From CAYLPU01 sp964385635 (lineage in GTDB: Bacteria; Chloroflexota; Anaerolineae; B4-G1), in NCBI GenBank assembly GCA_964385635.1, contig CAYLPU010000090.1, positions 1 to 20,945 on the forward strand: 20,945 nucleotides of DNA, given 5' to 3'. Positions 14,100 through 20,820 of this stretch are shown here, piece after piece (positions within the stretch are counted from its first letter, which is position 1; each line of letters opens with the position of its first letter). The notes beneath the pieces are model-generated. The model was not told the origin of the DNA. It made no database searches and was given only the letters and a program-made list of their open reading frames with translations. The translations under genes were made by a program, and so were the position numbers.

Positions 14100-14227
14100 T
14101 TTCGATAGGTGATATTTTTTCCGCCCGCGCCATCGCGGTAGGACAGCCGGTTGCCCGGCTGCCCCCCCCCACAGATGCCGGCGTGCGGTCTTTACCTGCC
14201 TGTACCGGGCAGGATGCACCGGGCTCT
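14100..14227. other. Structured non-coding segment, group-II-intron-like on plus strand or 5' leader on minus strand
   Basis: Four structured elements sit within 128 bp. They are CCGCG/CGCGG (14125-14129, 14134-14138), CAGCCGG-TTGC-CCGGCTG (14144-14161), a run of nine C (14162-14170) and CCTGCC/GGCAGG (14195-14200, 14208-14213). On the plus strand GATGCCGGCGTGCGGTC, then GCACCGGGCTCTTCA, resembles from memory the motif found after the reverse-transcriptase ORF of many bacterial group II introns. On the minus strand the same region would be the leader of the exported protein at 14087. No intron ORF or domain V is present here, so a remnant is the most it can be. Confidence 0.4.
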
Positions 14228-14440
14228 TCAGACAGACCTGCTGGTGTACGCCGGAGTATCTTCGTCTTCCATCCCGCGCATAGCAGACGACAGGGATAAG
14301 TCCGACCAAGCCTTCTCTTCCTGCCGAACTACTTCACGCTCTGCCTTTGCCAGGAGGTACTCCACGAAGTCAAGCACTTCTACTTGAAAAGATGTGCGTA
14401 GTCTTTGAACATACTGTTGGATTCTCTCGGTAATAACCAT
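14228..14440 (-). CDS. DUF2281-like small protein, putative antitoxin
   Basis: The 70-aa protein (MVITERIQQYVQRLRTSFQV start) has the EVLDFVEYLLAKAE core near residues 20-33 and SLSSAMRGMEDEDTPAYT near the end. This is the usual layout of DUF2281 and related antitoxin-like proteins (E..DFVE.LL...., then a short SL..AMRGMED..P.Y tail). The tail ends a few residues earlier than I would expect, perhaps because the 3' end borders the structured segment. ATG 14440 has AGGAGG at good spacing, so the longer ORF from 14503 is rejected. It lies 46 bp after an 87-aa gene on the same strand, and the two may form a small toxin-antitoxin-like pair. No PIN or RelE partner is recognisable. Confidence 0.65.
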   Translation of the reverse strand: MVITERIQQYVQRLRTSFQVEVLDFVEYLLAKAEREVVRQEEKAWSDLSLSSAMRGMEDEDTPAYTSRSV

Positions 14441-14486
14441 CGCAGCCTCCTGCACTGAGCAATTGTGTTGGATTACTCTCAGTGCT

Positions 14487-14750
14487 TCAAGTTGTCTGCG
14501 CATCAGCCATCATCTTTGCTGCCCGTTGAAGTCTCTCGCGCAACGTAATCCAATGGGCCTCGTCTTGTTCGAGGAAGATTCGCTCCGCGTCGGGCGCCAG
14601 TGTGCGCGTCAGATCACACAATTCAAAGAACTGCGCCAGGCTCTCTTCGACCGTCAACCGCGGCAACTCTCTCTTCCACTCCTCGAGTTCCCAGGCGTTG
14701 AAGCGCCTATATCCTTCCAGTATCTCCCGCAACATCGGAGTCGCCTTCAT
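14487..14750 (-). CDS. Small helical hypothetical protein, 87 aa
   Basis: It starts MKATPMLREILEGYRRFNAW and continues with LEEWKRELPRLTVEESLAQF, FELCDLTRTLAPDAERIFLE and a final amphipathic helix. ATG 14750 is preceded by AGGTGAAAG. The protein is acidic, helical and has no membrane segment. I do not recognise a named family, though short proteins with a (E/D)GYR.FN.WE..E start occur in Chloroflexota from memory. It is followed by the DUF2281-like gene 46 bp downstream, which suggests a two-gene accessory unit. No promoter of its own is clear. Read-through from the serA transcript ending at 14887 is possible because no terminator hairpin is visible in between. Confidence 0.6.
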   Translation of the reverse strand: MKATPMLREILEGYRRFNAWELEEWKRELPRLTVEESLAQFFELCDLTRTLAPDAERIFLEQDEAHWITLRERLQRAAKMMADAQTT

Positions 14751-14886
14751 CTTTCACCTATCATCCTCTTGGACCAGAGCGTGGAGGAGCAAAGGGGCAG
14801 AGATGCAAGAGAGAAATCTCCTCTACTTCCCTACCCCCCGCCTCCGCGCGTACCGCAATTCGTTATGCGCTGTTCATCATTCGCGC

Positions 14887-15795
14887 TCAGCGCCCAGCGA
14901 ACTCGATAGCGATCTGCGCCACCTCCTCCCCCACCCGCGCCTTCGCCTCTCCCGTCCCGGCGCCGATGTGGGGGGAGCCGATCACCTGCGGCAGATCCAT
15001 AAACCGCTTGCCTCGCTCCTCCTTCTCATCCTCGTAGACGTCCAGTGCCGCCCCCGCCACCTTGCCGCCCACAATACCGTCGTACAGAGCCGCCTCATCC
15101 AGCGTCCCGCCGCGCCCGCAGTTGACGATGCGCACGCCGCCCTTCATCCTGGCGAATGCATCAGCGCCGATGATGTAGTGCGTCTCCGGTGTATGGGGCA
15201 CGTGAAGCGAGATGAAGTCAGAACGGGGCAGCAGATCCTCCAAGTCCACCAAATCCACACCTGCCTGGGCTTCCTTGATGTAGGGGTCATAGGCAAGCAC
15301 GTTCATTCCCAGGGCCAGGGCCTTCTCCGCCACCAGGCGGCCGATGCGTCCGTAGCCGACCAGCCCCAGCGTCTTGCCCGCCAATTCCATCCCCTTGCTG
15401 AACACCTTCTTCTCCCACTTACCACCCTTCATCGAAGCGGTGGCCTGGGGAATGGGGCGGGCCAGCGCCAGGAGATAGCCGAGGGTCAGTTCCGCCACCG
15501 AGTTAGAAGAAGCTGCGGGGGTGTTGCGCACTTCGACCCCCTTCGATTGGGCGTAGTCCACGTCAATGTTGTCCAATCCGACGCCGCCTCGAACGATCAG
15601 TTTCAGATTAGTCGCCTTATCAATCAAGGGCTCGCGCACCTTCGTGCGGCCACGGACGACCATCGCGTCGTACTCACCGATGACCGCCTCCAAATCCTCC
15701 AGTGTGATGTCGTCCCGCACATCCACCTCAATCCCCGCCTCTCGCATCGCCGCGATGGCCTTGGGGTCCGTTGGGTCACAAACGAGTGATTTCAC
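14887..15795 (-). CDS. serA: Short SerA-like D-2-hydroxyacid dehydrogenase
   Basis: The 302-aa protein has the family's catalytic and NAD-binding domains: VRGGVGLDNIDVDYA (68-82), the nucleotide motif GYGRIG at 148-153 with Asp170 ending the second strand (NVLAYD), VNCGRGGTLDE with catalytic Arg228, the LDVYEDE segment with a catalytic acid near 256, and SPHIGAGTGEA with catalytic His276. It lacks the ACT and ASB regulatory domains of longer PGDHs. Members oxidise 3-phosphoglycerate for serine synthesis or reduce hydroxypyruvate/glyoxylate, and sequence alone cannot separate these. GTG 15795 has AAGGAG at 7-nt spacing. It is the second gene of the glycine-riboswitch operon, 102 bp after the aminotransferase, with a heptamer tandem repeat filling the gap. 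Feedback control at protein level would be absent, consistent with RNA-level control. Confidence 0.85.
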   Translation of the reverse strand: MKSLVCDPTDPKAIAAMREAGIEVDVRDDITLEDLEAVIGEYDAMVVRGRTKVREPLIDKATNLKLIVRGGVGLDNIDVDYAQSKGVEVRNTPAASSNSVAELTLGYLLALARPIPQATASMKGGKWEKKVFSKGMELAGKTLGLVGYGRIGRLVAEKALALGMNVLAYDPYIKEAQAGVDLVDLEDLLPRSDFISLHVPHTPETHYIIGADAFARMKGGVRIVNCGRGGTLDEAALYDGIVGGKVAGAALDVYEDEKEERGKRFMDLPQVIGSPHIGAGTGEAKARVGEEVAQIAIEFAGR

Positions 15796-15822
15796 TGCTT
15801 ATCTCCTTTTTCACCAAGCAAC

Positions 15823-15885
15823 ACGTTTCACGTTTGACGCTTGACGTTTCACGCTTGACGTTTGACGTTTCACGTTTCACGTTTC
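15823..15885. repeat. Nine-copy 7-bp tandem repeat
   Basis: Nine consecutive heptamers fit ACG(T/C)TT(C/G): four or more are ACGTTTC, the others ACGTTTG or ACGCTTG. It is followed by ACGTGTTCC and occupies most of the 102 bp between the aminotransferase stop and the serA ribosome site, so it is transcribed within the operon. Confidence 0.9.
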
Positions 15886-15897
15886 ACGTGTTCCGTA

Positions 15898-16968
15898 TCA
15901 CGAAATACCCACGATATCGTTTATCTGCCCCGTGAGCCACTTGACGTCGTCAAGCGTCAGGTCGCCCATGTGCGCGATGCGAAAGCACTTCTCCTTAAGG
16001 TCACCGTAGCCGTTGGAGATCATCGCGCCCCGCTTACCCAACTCCTCGTTGAGCCCGGCGACGCTAATACCACGCCTGTTCTCGATATTGGTGACCGTGG
16101 GCGAGAGGTACCATTCGTCGGAATATAGCGCGAAGTAGCGACGGGCCCAGTCCTGAACGTAGGCCGCCATCTCCTCGTGCCGCGCCCAGCGATTCTCCAG
16201 CCCCTCGGCCAGGATGTCGTCCATCTGAACGTTGAGAGCCTGGATCAGGCTGATAGCCGGCGTGGCCGGGGTCTGGTGCTTCTCGTACTTCTTGTCCATC
16301 ACCCCGTAGGAGAAATAGTAACCGTGGTTGGGTACCTGCTCGGCCCGCTCACGCGCCCGGTCGCTCACCGCGCAAACCGTCAGCCCCGCCGGGAGGGCGA
16401 AGCACTTCTGCACGCCAGCCAGACAGACGTCCAGCCCCCAGGCGTCAAACTCGATCCTGGCACCGGCCATGCAACTGACCGCATCCACCAGGATCAGCAC
16501 GTCGGGGTACTTCTCGTGGATCAGAGCGGCGATCTCCTTGACCGGGTTCATCAAGCCGGTGGAGGTCTCGTTCATCACGATGGTGACCGCGTCGTAGTCT
16601 CCCTTGGAGAGCGCTTCGTCCACCAGTTCCGGCGTGATGGCCTGGCCCATCTCCACCTCCACCTTGTCACAGGGGACACCGTTGGCGGCGGTGATCTGGT
16701 GCCAGCGCTTGGAGAAGGCCCCACAGACGGTGCTGAGGATTCGCCTGGTGGAGGCCTGGCGGACCGACCCCTCCATCACGCCGCTTGAGGAGGAGGCGTA
16801 GAGATAGACCCGCTGCTGCGTGTAGAGCATTTGCTGGAGTTTGAGGGTCACCTCCGCCTGCAGATCGGCGTACTCCTTGGCGCGATGGCCGATCATCGGC
16901 GCAGCCTGGGCTTGCAGGATCTTCTCCCGCACGTGGGTCGGACCTGGAATGAAGAGTTTCTTATACAT
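15898..16968 (-). CDS. Class V PLP aminotransferase (alanine/serine-glyoxylate aminotransferase family)
   Basis: The 356-aa protein starts MYKKLFIPGPTHVREKILQA with the PGPT(H)V substrate-loop motif of the family. It has YASSSSGVMEGSVR at 57-70 and Asp162 in LILVDAVSCMAGA, which should bind the pyridine nitrogen of PLP. Lys188 in LAGVQKCFALPAG is the Schiff-base lysine. Family members transfer amino groups from serine or alanine to glyoxylate or pyruvate. In some thermophiles and archaea a relative acts as phosphoserine aminotransferase. ATG 16968 has AGGAGG upstream. The longer ORF to 17022 runs through a terminator hairpin and is rejected. It is the first gene behind the tandem glycine riboswitch, which ties it to glycine/glyoxylate metabolism. 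SerA follows in the same transcript. Confidence 0.85.
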   Translation of the reverse strand: MYKKLFIPGPTHVREKILQAQAAPMIGHRAKEYADLQAEVTLKLQQMLYTQQRVYLYASSSSGVMEGSVRQASTRRILSTVCGAFSKRWHQITAANGVPCDKVEVEMGQAITPELVDEALSKGDYDAVTIVMNETSTGLMNPVKEIAALIHEKYPDVLILVDAVSCMAGARIEFDAWGLDVCLAGVQKCFALPAGLTVCAVSDRARERAEQVPNHGYYFSYGVMDKKYEKHQTPATPAISLIQALNVQMDDILAEGLENRWARHEEMAAYVQDWARRYFALYSDEWYLSPTVTNIENRRGISVAGLNEELGKRGAMISNGYGDLKEKCFRIAHMGDLTLDDVKWLTGQINDIVGIS

Positions 16969-17000
16969 CGTCAACCTCCTGTTTAGATGATAATGTACCG

Positions 17001-17042
17001 GACAAAAACGAGGGACGCACAAACAGTTCGGCTGTGCGTCCC
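17001..17042 (-). terminator. Riboswitch expression-platform terminator
   Basis: On the minus strand GGGACGCACA (17042-17033) pairs perfectly with TGTGCGTCCC (17021-17012), and TCGTTTTTG follows. It stands between the second glycine aptamer and the aminotransferase start, so it must be avoided for expression. The first two bases of its stem (17042-17041) also belong to the closing stem of aptamer 2, which allows mutually exclusive folding. Confidence 0.8.
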
Positions 17043-17223
17043 CTGTCTACCAACCTGAGAGATTCCCCCCGATCGGCTGTCGGGCTTTGCCCCTTCGGTG
17101 TCCTAAGAACTTTCCAGAGGTGCCGAGATACAGGGTCCCGAGACCTGAGAGTTTCGCCGACGCGGTCAGCCTCTCGCGCCGGCTTGCCCCTTCGGTGCCC
17201 GCATTCAAGCGGTCTCTCCCCCG
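17040..17223 (-). promoter_or_regulatory. Tandem glycine riboswitch
   Basis: On the minus strand two glycine aptamers follow each other. Aptamer 1 (about 17223-17131) has GGGGGAGAGACC, ACCGAAGGGGCAAG and GCGAAACTCTCAGG. Aptamer 2 (about 17136-17040) has ACACCGAAGGGGCAAAG and GAATCTCTCAGG, and closes with CCCTGT against ACAGGG. These are the conserved blocks of the gcvT-type glycine riboswitch in correct order. The closing stem of aptamer 2 overlaps the following terminator by two bases, so glycine binding should disfavour the terminator. That predicts an ON switch for the aminotransferase-serA operon. The plus-strand gene is not preceded by this RNA. Confidence 0.93.
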
Positions 17224-17255
17224 CATCCCATGGCTAGGCGATGTGATTCACCCAT

Positions 17256-17284
17256 ATTCTACACTACGCCATAGCAAATGTCAA
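17256..17284 (-). promoter_or_regulatory. Sigma70 promoter of the riboswitch operon
   Basis: TTGACA (17284-17279) and TAGAAT (17261-17256) on the minus strand with 17-nt spacing. Transcription would begin near 17249, about 26 nt before aptamer 1. Confidence 0.85.
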
Positions 17285-17288
17285 CACC

Positions 17289-17317
17289 TTGACACCAAAG
17301 ACACAGGGAAGTATACT
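17289..17317 (+). promoter_or_regulatory. Sigma70 promoter of the SHMT-GcvT fusion gene
   Basis: TTGACA (17289-17294) and TATACT (17312-17317) with 17-nt spacing. Its -35 box is 4 bp from the divergent operon's -35 box, giving the palindrome TGTCAA-CACC-TTGACA. The -10 box lies within the first bases of the palindromic element at 17311. The resulting leader would be about 195 nt. Confidence 0.8.
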
Positions 17318-17429
17318 GAGCGCACTTGGGTTTGGTGAATTTGGAGTGCAGGCTTCAGCCGGAACTCAGGCGTAAAACCCGGCTAAAGCCTCAACTCCAA
17401 AAACACTGTTTGATTTGCGTTCAGTATAC
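17311..17429. repeat. 119-bp palindromic element
   Basis: The ends GTATACTGAGCGCA and TGCGTTCAGTATAC are inverted with one mismatch. The inner arms TTTGGAGTGCAGGCTTCAGC (17339-17358) and the complement of the stretch ending at 17401 (TTTGGAGTTGAGGCTTTAGC) continue the pairing to GCCGG. Total arm length is about 50 bp. It is non-coding, MITE-like, and unlike the 1608/6316 family in sequence. No clear target duplication is visible. It would form a long hairpin in the fusion gene's 5' UTR. Confidence 0.75.
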
Positions 17430-17447
17430 AATGCATCAGTGGCCGCA

Positions 17448-17495
17448 GGTTCGGGATTCGTCAATTCGGAACCGCGAATCACGAATGTATGAACC
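17448..17495. repeat. Imperfect palindrome near the fusion-gene start
   Basis: GGTTC...GAACC ends enclose ATTCGT and ACGAAT, then AATTCGG and CCGCGAAT, forming an imperfect hairpin. It lies 16 bp before the ribosome site at 17511-17515. It may be a simple repeat fossil or a translational control structure. Confidence 0.45.
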
Positions 17496-17520
17496 TACGA
17501 ACAACATCCTGGAGGCGACC

Positions 17521-20500
17521 ATGTCTTTACACGACGACTTTCTCTTTCGCGGCGACCTGTCCGCACTCGACCCGGCCGTGGCCCAATTGATTGACCTGGA
17601 GAAGGAACGCCAGGCCCGCAAGTTGATCATGATCCCCTCGGAAAGCAGTTCGCCGTGGGCGGTGCGGGAAGCGCTCGGCTCACCGCTGATGAACATCTAC
17701 GCCGAGGGCTATCCCCACCCGGAGACCCGCTGGCTGGCCGAGGACGAGATTCTGGACTACGAGCACCACCTGGCCCATTACCGCCGCTACGGTGACCGGC
17801 GCTACTACCGGGGCGTGGAGTACGCCGACGTCATCGAATCCTTGGCCCGCCGGCGCTGCGCCGAGGCCTTCGCTACCGACGACATCTCCGCCGACCAGAT
17901 CTACGTCAACGTCCAGCCCCTCTCCGGCGCACCGGCCAACGTCGCCGTCCAACAGGCGCTGCTGAAACCCGGCGACACGATCATGGGCCTGGCGCTACCC
18001 CACGGCGGCCACCTGACCCACGGTAGCCCGGTCAACCTGTCAGGCAAACTGTACAACGTCGCATCCTACCACGTCGACGAGCAAACGGAACTGCTGGATT
18101 ACGACGAGATCGAGGAACTGGCACTGGAGCACCGGCCCAGGATGATCATCGCCGGCTACACCTCCTACCCGCGCCTCCCCAATTGGGCCAAGTTCCGCCA
18201 GATCGCCGACCGGGTAGGGGCCTACCTCCTGGCCGACATCGCCCACGTGGCCGGCATGGTCATCGCCGGCGCGTTCCCCACCCCACTGGGATACGCCGAC
18301 GTCGTCACCTTCACCACGCACAAGACGCTCTGTGGCCCGCGAGGAGCCTGCATCCTCACCACCGACCCCGGCCTGACGTGGAAGATCGACCACGCCGTCT
18401 TCCCCGGCCTCCAGGGCGGCCCCCACGTCAACAAGTTCGCCAGTATGGCCGTCGCCTTCCGCCTGGCCCAGACGGAGCAATTCCACCGCCTCCAGCACCA
18501 GATCGTGACCAATGCTGTAACACTCGCCCGCGCGCTTACCGCGCACGACCTGCGCGTCCCCTGCGGTGGCACCGAGACCCACCTGCTGCTCCTCGATTGC
18601 AAGACAATACAGGGACGTGATGGCACCCCGCTGATGGGCGGCGTCACGGCGGCGATCCTCGACCTGGTGGGCATCGTGGTCAACAAAAACACCATCCCGG
18701 GCGACAAGACGGCTGCCTACCCCAGCGGCATCCGGTTAGGCACCCCCTGGGTCACCCAGCGCGGCTTCCGGGAACCGGAGATGGAGCAGATCGCCGGCAT
18801 CATCGCCCGCGCGATGAAGGGTACCGAGCCGCTCACCTATACCGGCGTGCGCGGACGGGCCTACCGGGGCAAGGTAGACTTCGATGTGCTGGAGGAACTG
18901 CGCGTCGAGGTGGCAGAACTGGCCGGACGGGCCGGCATCGACTTCGAACTCCCATGCAGCGGCTATCCCCACCACTACCTGGTGCCGGAACCGCGCCAAC
19001 GGGAGGAGCAGTATAGGCTGATCGAGATCGAGGGAAACCCCGCCGCCGCATTCGTCGAGCAGATCACACCGGCCGACATCGCTGACCTCGAACAGGGAGA
19101 ATGGCGAACGGTACCGCTGCTGGAACGGGACGGGCAGGTGATGAGCTCTGGCTCAGTCCAGCGGCCCGGCTTCGGCCACAACCGCTACCGGCTGATCATA
19201 CCGGCCAATCGGGCGCGGCGGGTCATCGCCTGGCTGCGCGACCTTTCCGATGGCTACGTGCGCTTCGACGACGCCGACCTGTGGGCCAAACTGCCGGGAC
19301 CGGTCGTTGTGCGCGATCTCAGAGAACACGGATTGACAGGATTAACTGATTTGGCTCAGGATGCGACATTGGCATTGGAGCAAGAGGAGTTCACGCCGCC
19401 GGTCTCCCACAAACCCTACTTCATCGGTCTCTCCGCCCCTGGCTACTCCGACCCATCCGTTGACCCGCTTCCCGCTTTTATCCCTCCCTCCGTGGGGGAG
19501 GGCCGGGGGCGGGGGCAGCGCCGCACCCCTCTCTTCGATTGGCACGTGCAGCACGGGGCGAAGATGGCTCCCTTCGCCGGGTGGGAGATGCCACTGTGGT
19601 ACACCTCCATCAGCGACGAGCACCGGGCCGTGCGAGGCGCAGCCGGCCTCTTCGACGTCTCTCACATGGGGCTCCTGGAGGCGAGCGGACCACACGCCGC
19701 CTACTTCCTCAACCTGGTGACCACCAACGACGTTTACGCGCTCCGGCCCGGCGAATCGCAGTACACCTACCTCCTGGCCCCCGATGGGCGGGTCATAGAC
19801 GACCTGATGGTCTATATGCTCAGCCCCTCCCGCTACCTGGTGGTCGTCAACGCCGCCAACATGGAGAAGGACTGGGCCTGGCTCCAGTCGGTGAACGAGC
19901 GGGCCGTGCGGATAGACGACCTGCGGCCCTGGGTGCGAAGCAGTTTCCAGGCCCAACTGCGGGACCTGCACGACCCTGGCGAGAGTTACGCCTGGTTGGC
20001 CGACCTGGCCCTCCAGGGTCCCCGTTCCCGCGACATTCTGCTCGCCCTCCTCGACAGCGCCTCACCCTCCAGCGCCGTCGCCGAGATACGAGGGCGACTG
20101 CTATCAATGAAACGAACCGAGGTTATGGAGATCAACATCCCGTCCGATCGAGCCCCTGGCGGCGTCTTCGACCTGATCCTCGCCCGCACCGGCTACACCG
20201 GCGAGCAATTGGGATTTGAGATCTTCGTCCATCCCGACGTGATGGGCGCGTTGTGGGAACAGTTGATGGAGGTCGGTGCCCCCTCCGGGCTCCGGCCCAT
20301 CGGGTTGGGGGCCCGCGACAGCCTGCGCATAGAGGCCGGACTGCCGCTCTACGGCCACGAACTGGCGGGGCCGCTGGACTTGCGCCCCGACGGTGCGGGC
20401 TTCGCCGGCTACGTCAAACTCCATAAACCCTTCTTCGTCGGGCGGCGGGCCTACGTCGAGCACGCCCGCCAGCGCAAGATGACCGTGGCCCGCTTCCACG

Positions 20501-20799
20501 TCGCCGAGAAGGGGGTACGGGTCCCCAAACAGGAGGACGTGGTAACCGAGAGCCACGGGCGGGTCATTGGCGAGGTGACCTCGTGCGCGATGGACACGGA
20601 AGGCTACCTGGTCGGCCAGGTCCACATTGACCAGCGGCACGCCAGGGAAGGGACGGAAATCAACATCTTCCCGCGTCCCGCCCGCGAGGCGTGGGAGAAG
20701 CCTTACGAGAAACTGGAAGTGGGCGACCGGTTGGTGCTGCACAACGAGGCGACGGTGGTGAGCCGGTTCATGAAGCGCATGGTGGAACGCGGGCGGTAG
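17521..20799 (+). CDS. Serine hydroxymethyltransferase / glycine-cleavage T-protein fusion
   Basis: The 1092-aa protein joins two one-carbon enzymes. Residues 1-435 are SHMT: Glu41 (IPSES), HGGHLTHGSPVN (161-172), D239-I-A-H242 (PLP contacts), Lys268 in TTHKTL (Schiff base) and Arg405 (GIRLGTPW). About 28 extra residues separate YAEGYP and RYYRG. Residues about 435-650 are a linker domain I cannot assign. Residues about 666-1092 are GcvT: FAGWEMPLWY, FDVSHMG, VIDDLMVY with catalytic Asp760/761, ARTGYTGEQLGFEIF and GARDSLRIEAGLPLYGHEL. GcvT makes methylene-THF from glycine and SHMT uses it with glycine to make serine, so the fusion could channel the folate intermediate. GcvH and GcvP are not in the window. 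ATG 17521 has GGAGG; the ORF extension to 17326 has no site and crosses a repeat. Linker residues near 655-666 derive from a G-rich repeat. It is divergent from the glycine-riboswitch operon. Confidence 0.92.
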   Translation: MSLHDDFLFRGDLSALDPAVAQLIDLEKERQARKLIMIPSESSSPWAVREALGSPLMNIYAEGYPHPETRWLAEDEILDYEHHLAHYRRYGDRRYYRGVEYADVIESLARRRCAEAFATDDISADQIYVNVQPLSGAPANVAVQQALLKPGDTIMGLALPHGGHLTHGSPVNLSGKLYNVASYHVDEQTELLDYDEIEELALEHRPRMIIAGYTSYPRLPNWAKFRQIADRVGAYLLADIAHVAGMVIAGAFPTPLGYADVVTFTTHKTLCGPRGACILTTDPGLTWKIDHAVFPGLQGGPHVNKFASMAVAFRLAQTEQFHRLQHQIVTNAVTLARALTAHDLRVPCGGTETHLLLLDCKTIQGRDGTPLMGGVTAAILDLVGIVVNKNTIPGDKTAAYPSGIRLGTPWVTQRGFREPEMEQIAGIIARAMKGTEPLTYTGVRGRAYRGKVDFDVLEELRVEVAELAGRAGIDFELPCSGYPHHYLVPEPRQREEQYRLIEIEGNPAAAFVEQITPADIADLEQGEWRTVPLLERDGQVMSSGSVQRPGFGHNRYRLIIPANRARRVIAWLRDLSDGYVRFDDADLWAKLPGPVVVRDLREHGLTGLTDLAQDATLALEQEEFTPPVSHKPYFIGLSAPGYSDPSVDPLPAFIPPSVGEGRGRGQRRTPLFDWHVQHGAKMAPFAGWEMPLWYTSISDEHRAVRGAAGLFDVSHMGLLEASGPHAAYFLNLVTTNDVYALRPGESQYTYLLAPDGRVIDDLMVYMLSPSRYLVVVNAANMEKDWAWLQSVNERAVRIDDLRPWVRSSFQAQLRDLHDPGESYAWLADLALQGPRSRDILLALLDSASPSSAVAEIRGRLLSMKRTEVMEINIPSDRAPGGVFDLILARTGYTGEQLGFEIFVHPDVMGALWEQLMEVGAPSGLRPIGLGARDSLRIEAGLPLYGHELAGPLDLRPDGAGFAGYVKLHKPFFVGRRAYVEHARQRKMTVARFHVAEKGVRVPKQEDVVTESHGRVIGEVTSCAMDTEGYLVGQVHIDQRHAREGTEINIFPRPAREAWEKPYEKLEVGDRLVLHNEATVVSRFMKRMVERGR
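19481..19515 (+). repeat. G-rich palindromic repeat embedded in frame, copy B
   Basis: CTCCCTCC, then 2 nt, then GGGGGAGGG, CGGGG and GGGGG runs repeat the block order of 5110-5144 (minus strand). Here it encodes PPSVGEGRGRG in the linker just before the GcvT half, in a different reading frame from copy A. Confidence 0.65.
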
Positions 20800-20820
20800 C
20801 GCCTTTGTGCTCGCCAGCAA

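Noticed and set aside
14088..14227. c-di-GMP-I riboswitch in the leader of the exported protein
   Set aside because: The conserved GCAAACC and ACGCAAAGCC blocks could not be found in the right order; only generic stems are shared.
16969..17022. Extension of the aminotransferase ORF to 17022
   Set aside because: It would translate through the riboswitch terminator and its T-run; the PGPTH motif and AGGAGG site fix the start at 16968.
17326..17520. N-terminal extension of the SHMT-GcvT ORF
   Set aside because: It reads through the palindromic element and has no ribosome site, whereas ATG 17521 has a GGAGG motif and begins a normal SHMT N-terminus.
19322..19370. Possible second repeat fossil encoding EHGLTGLTDLAQDA in the fusion-protein linker
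   Set aside because: The sequence resembles a common intergenic repeat, but only one copy is in the window, so it cannot be shown from this sequence.
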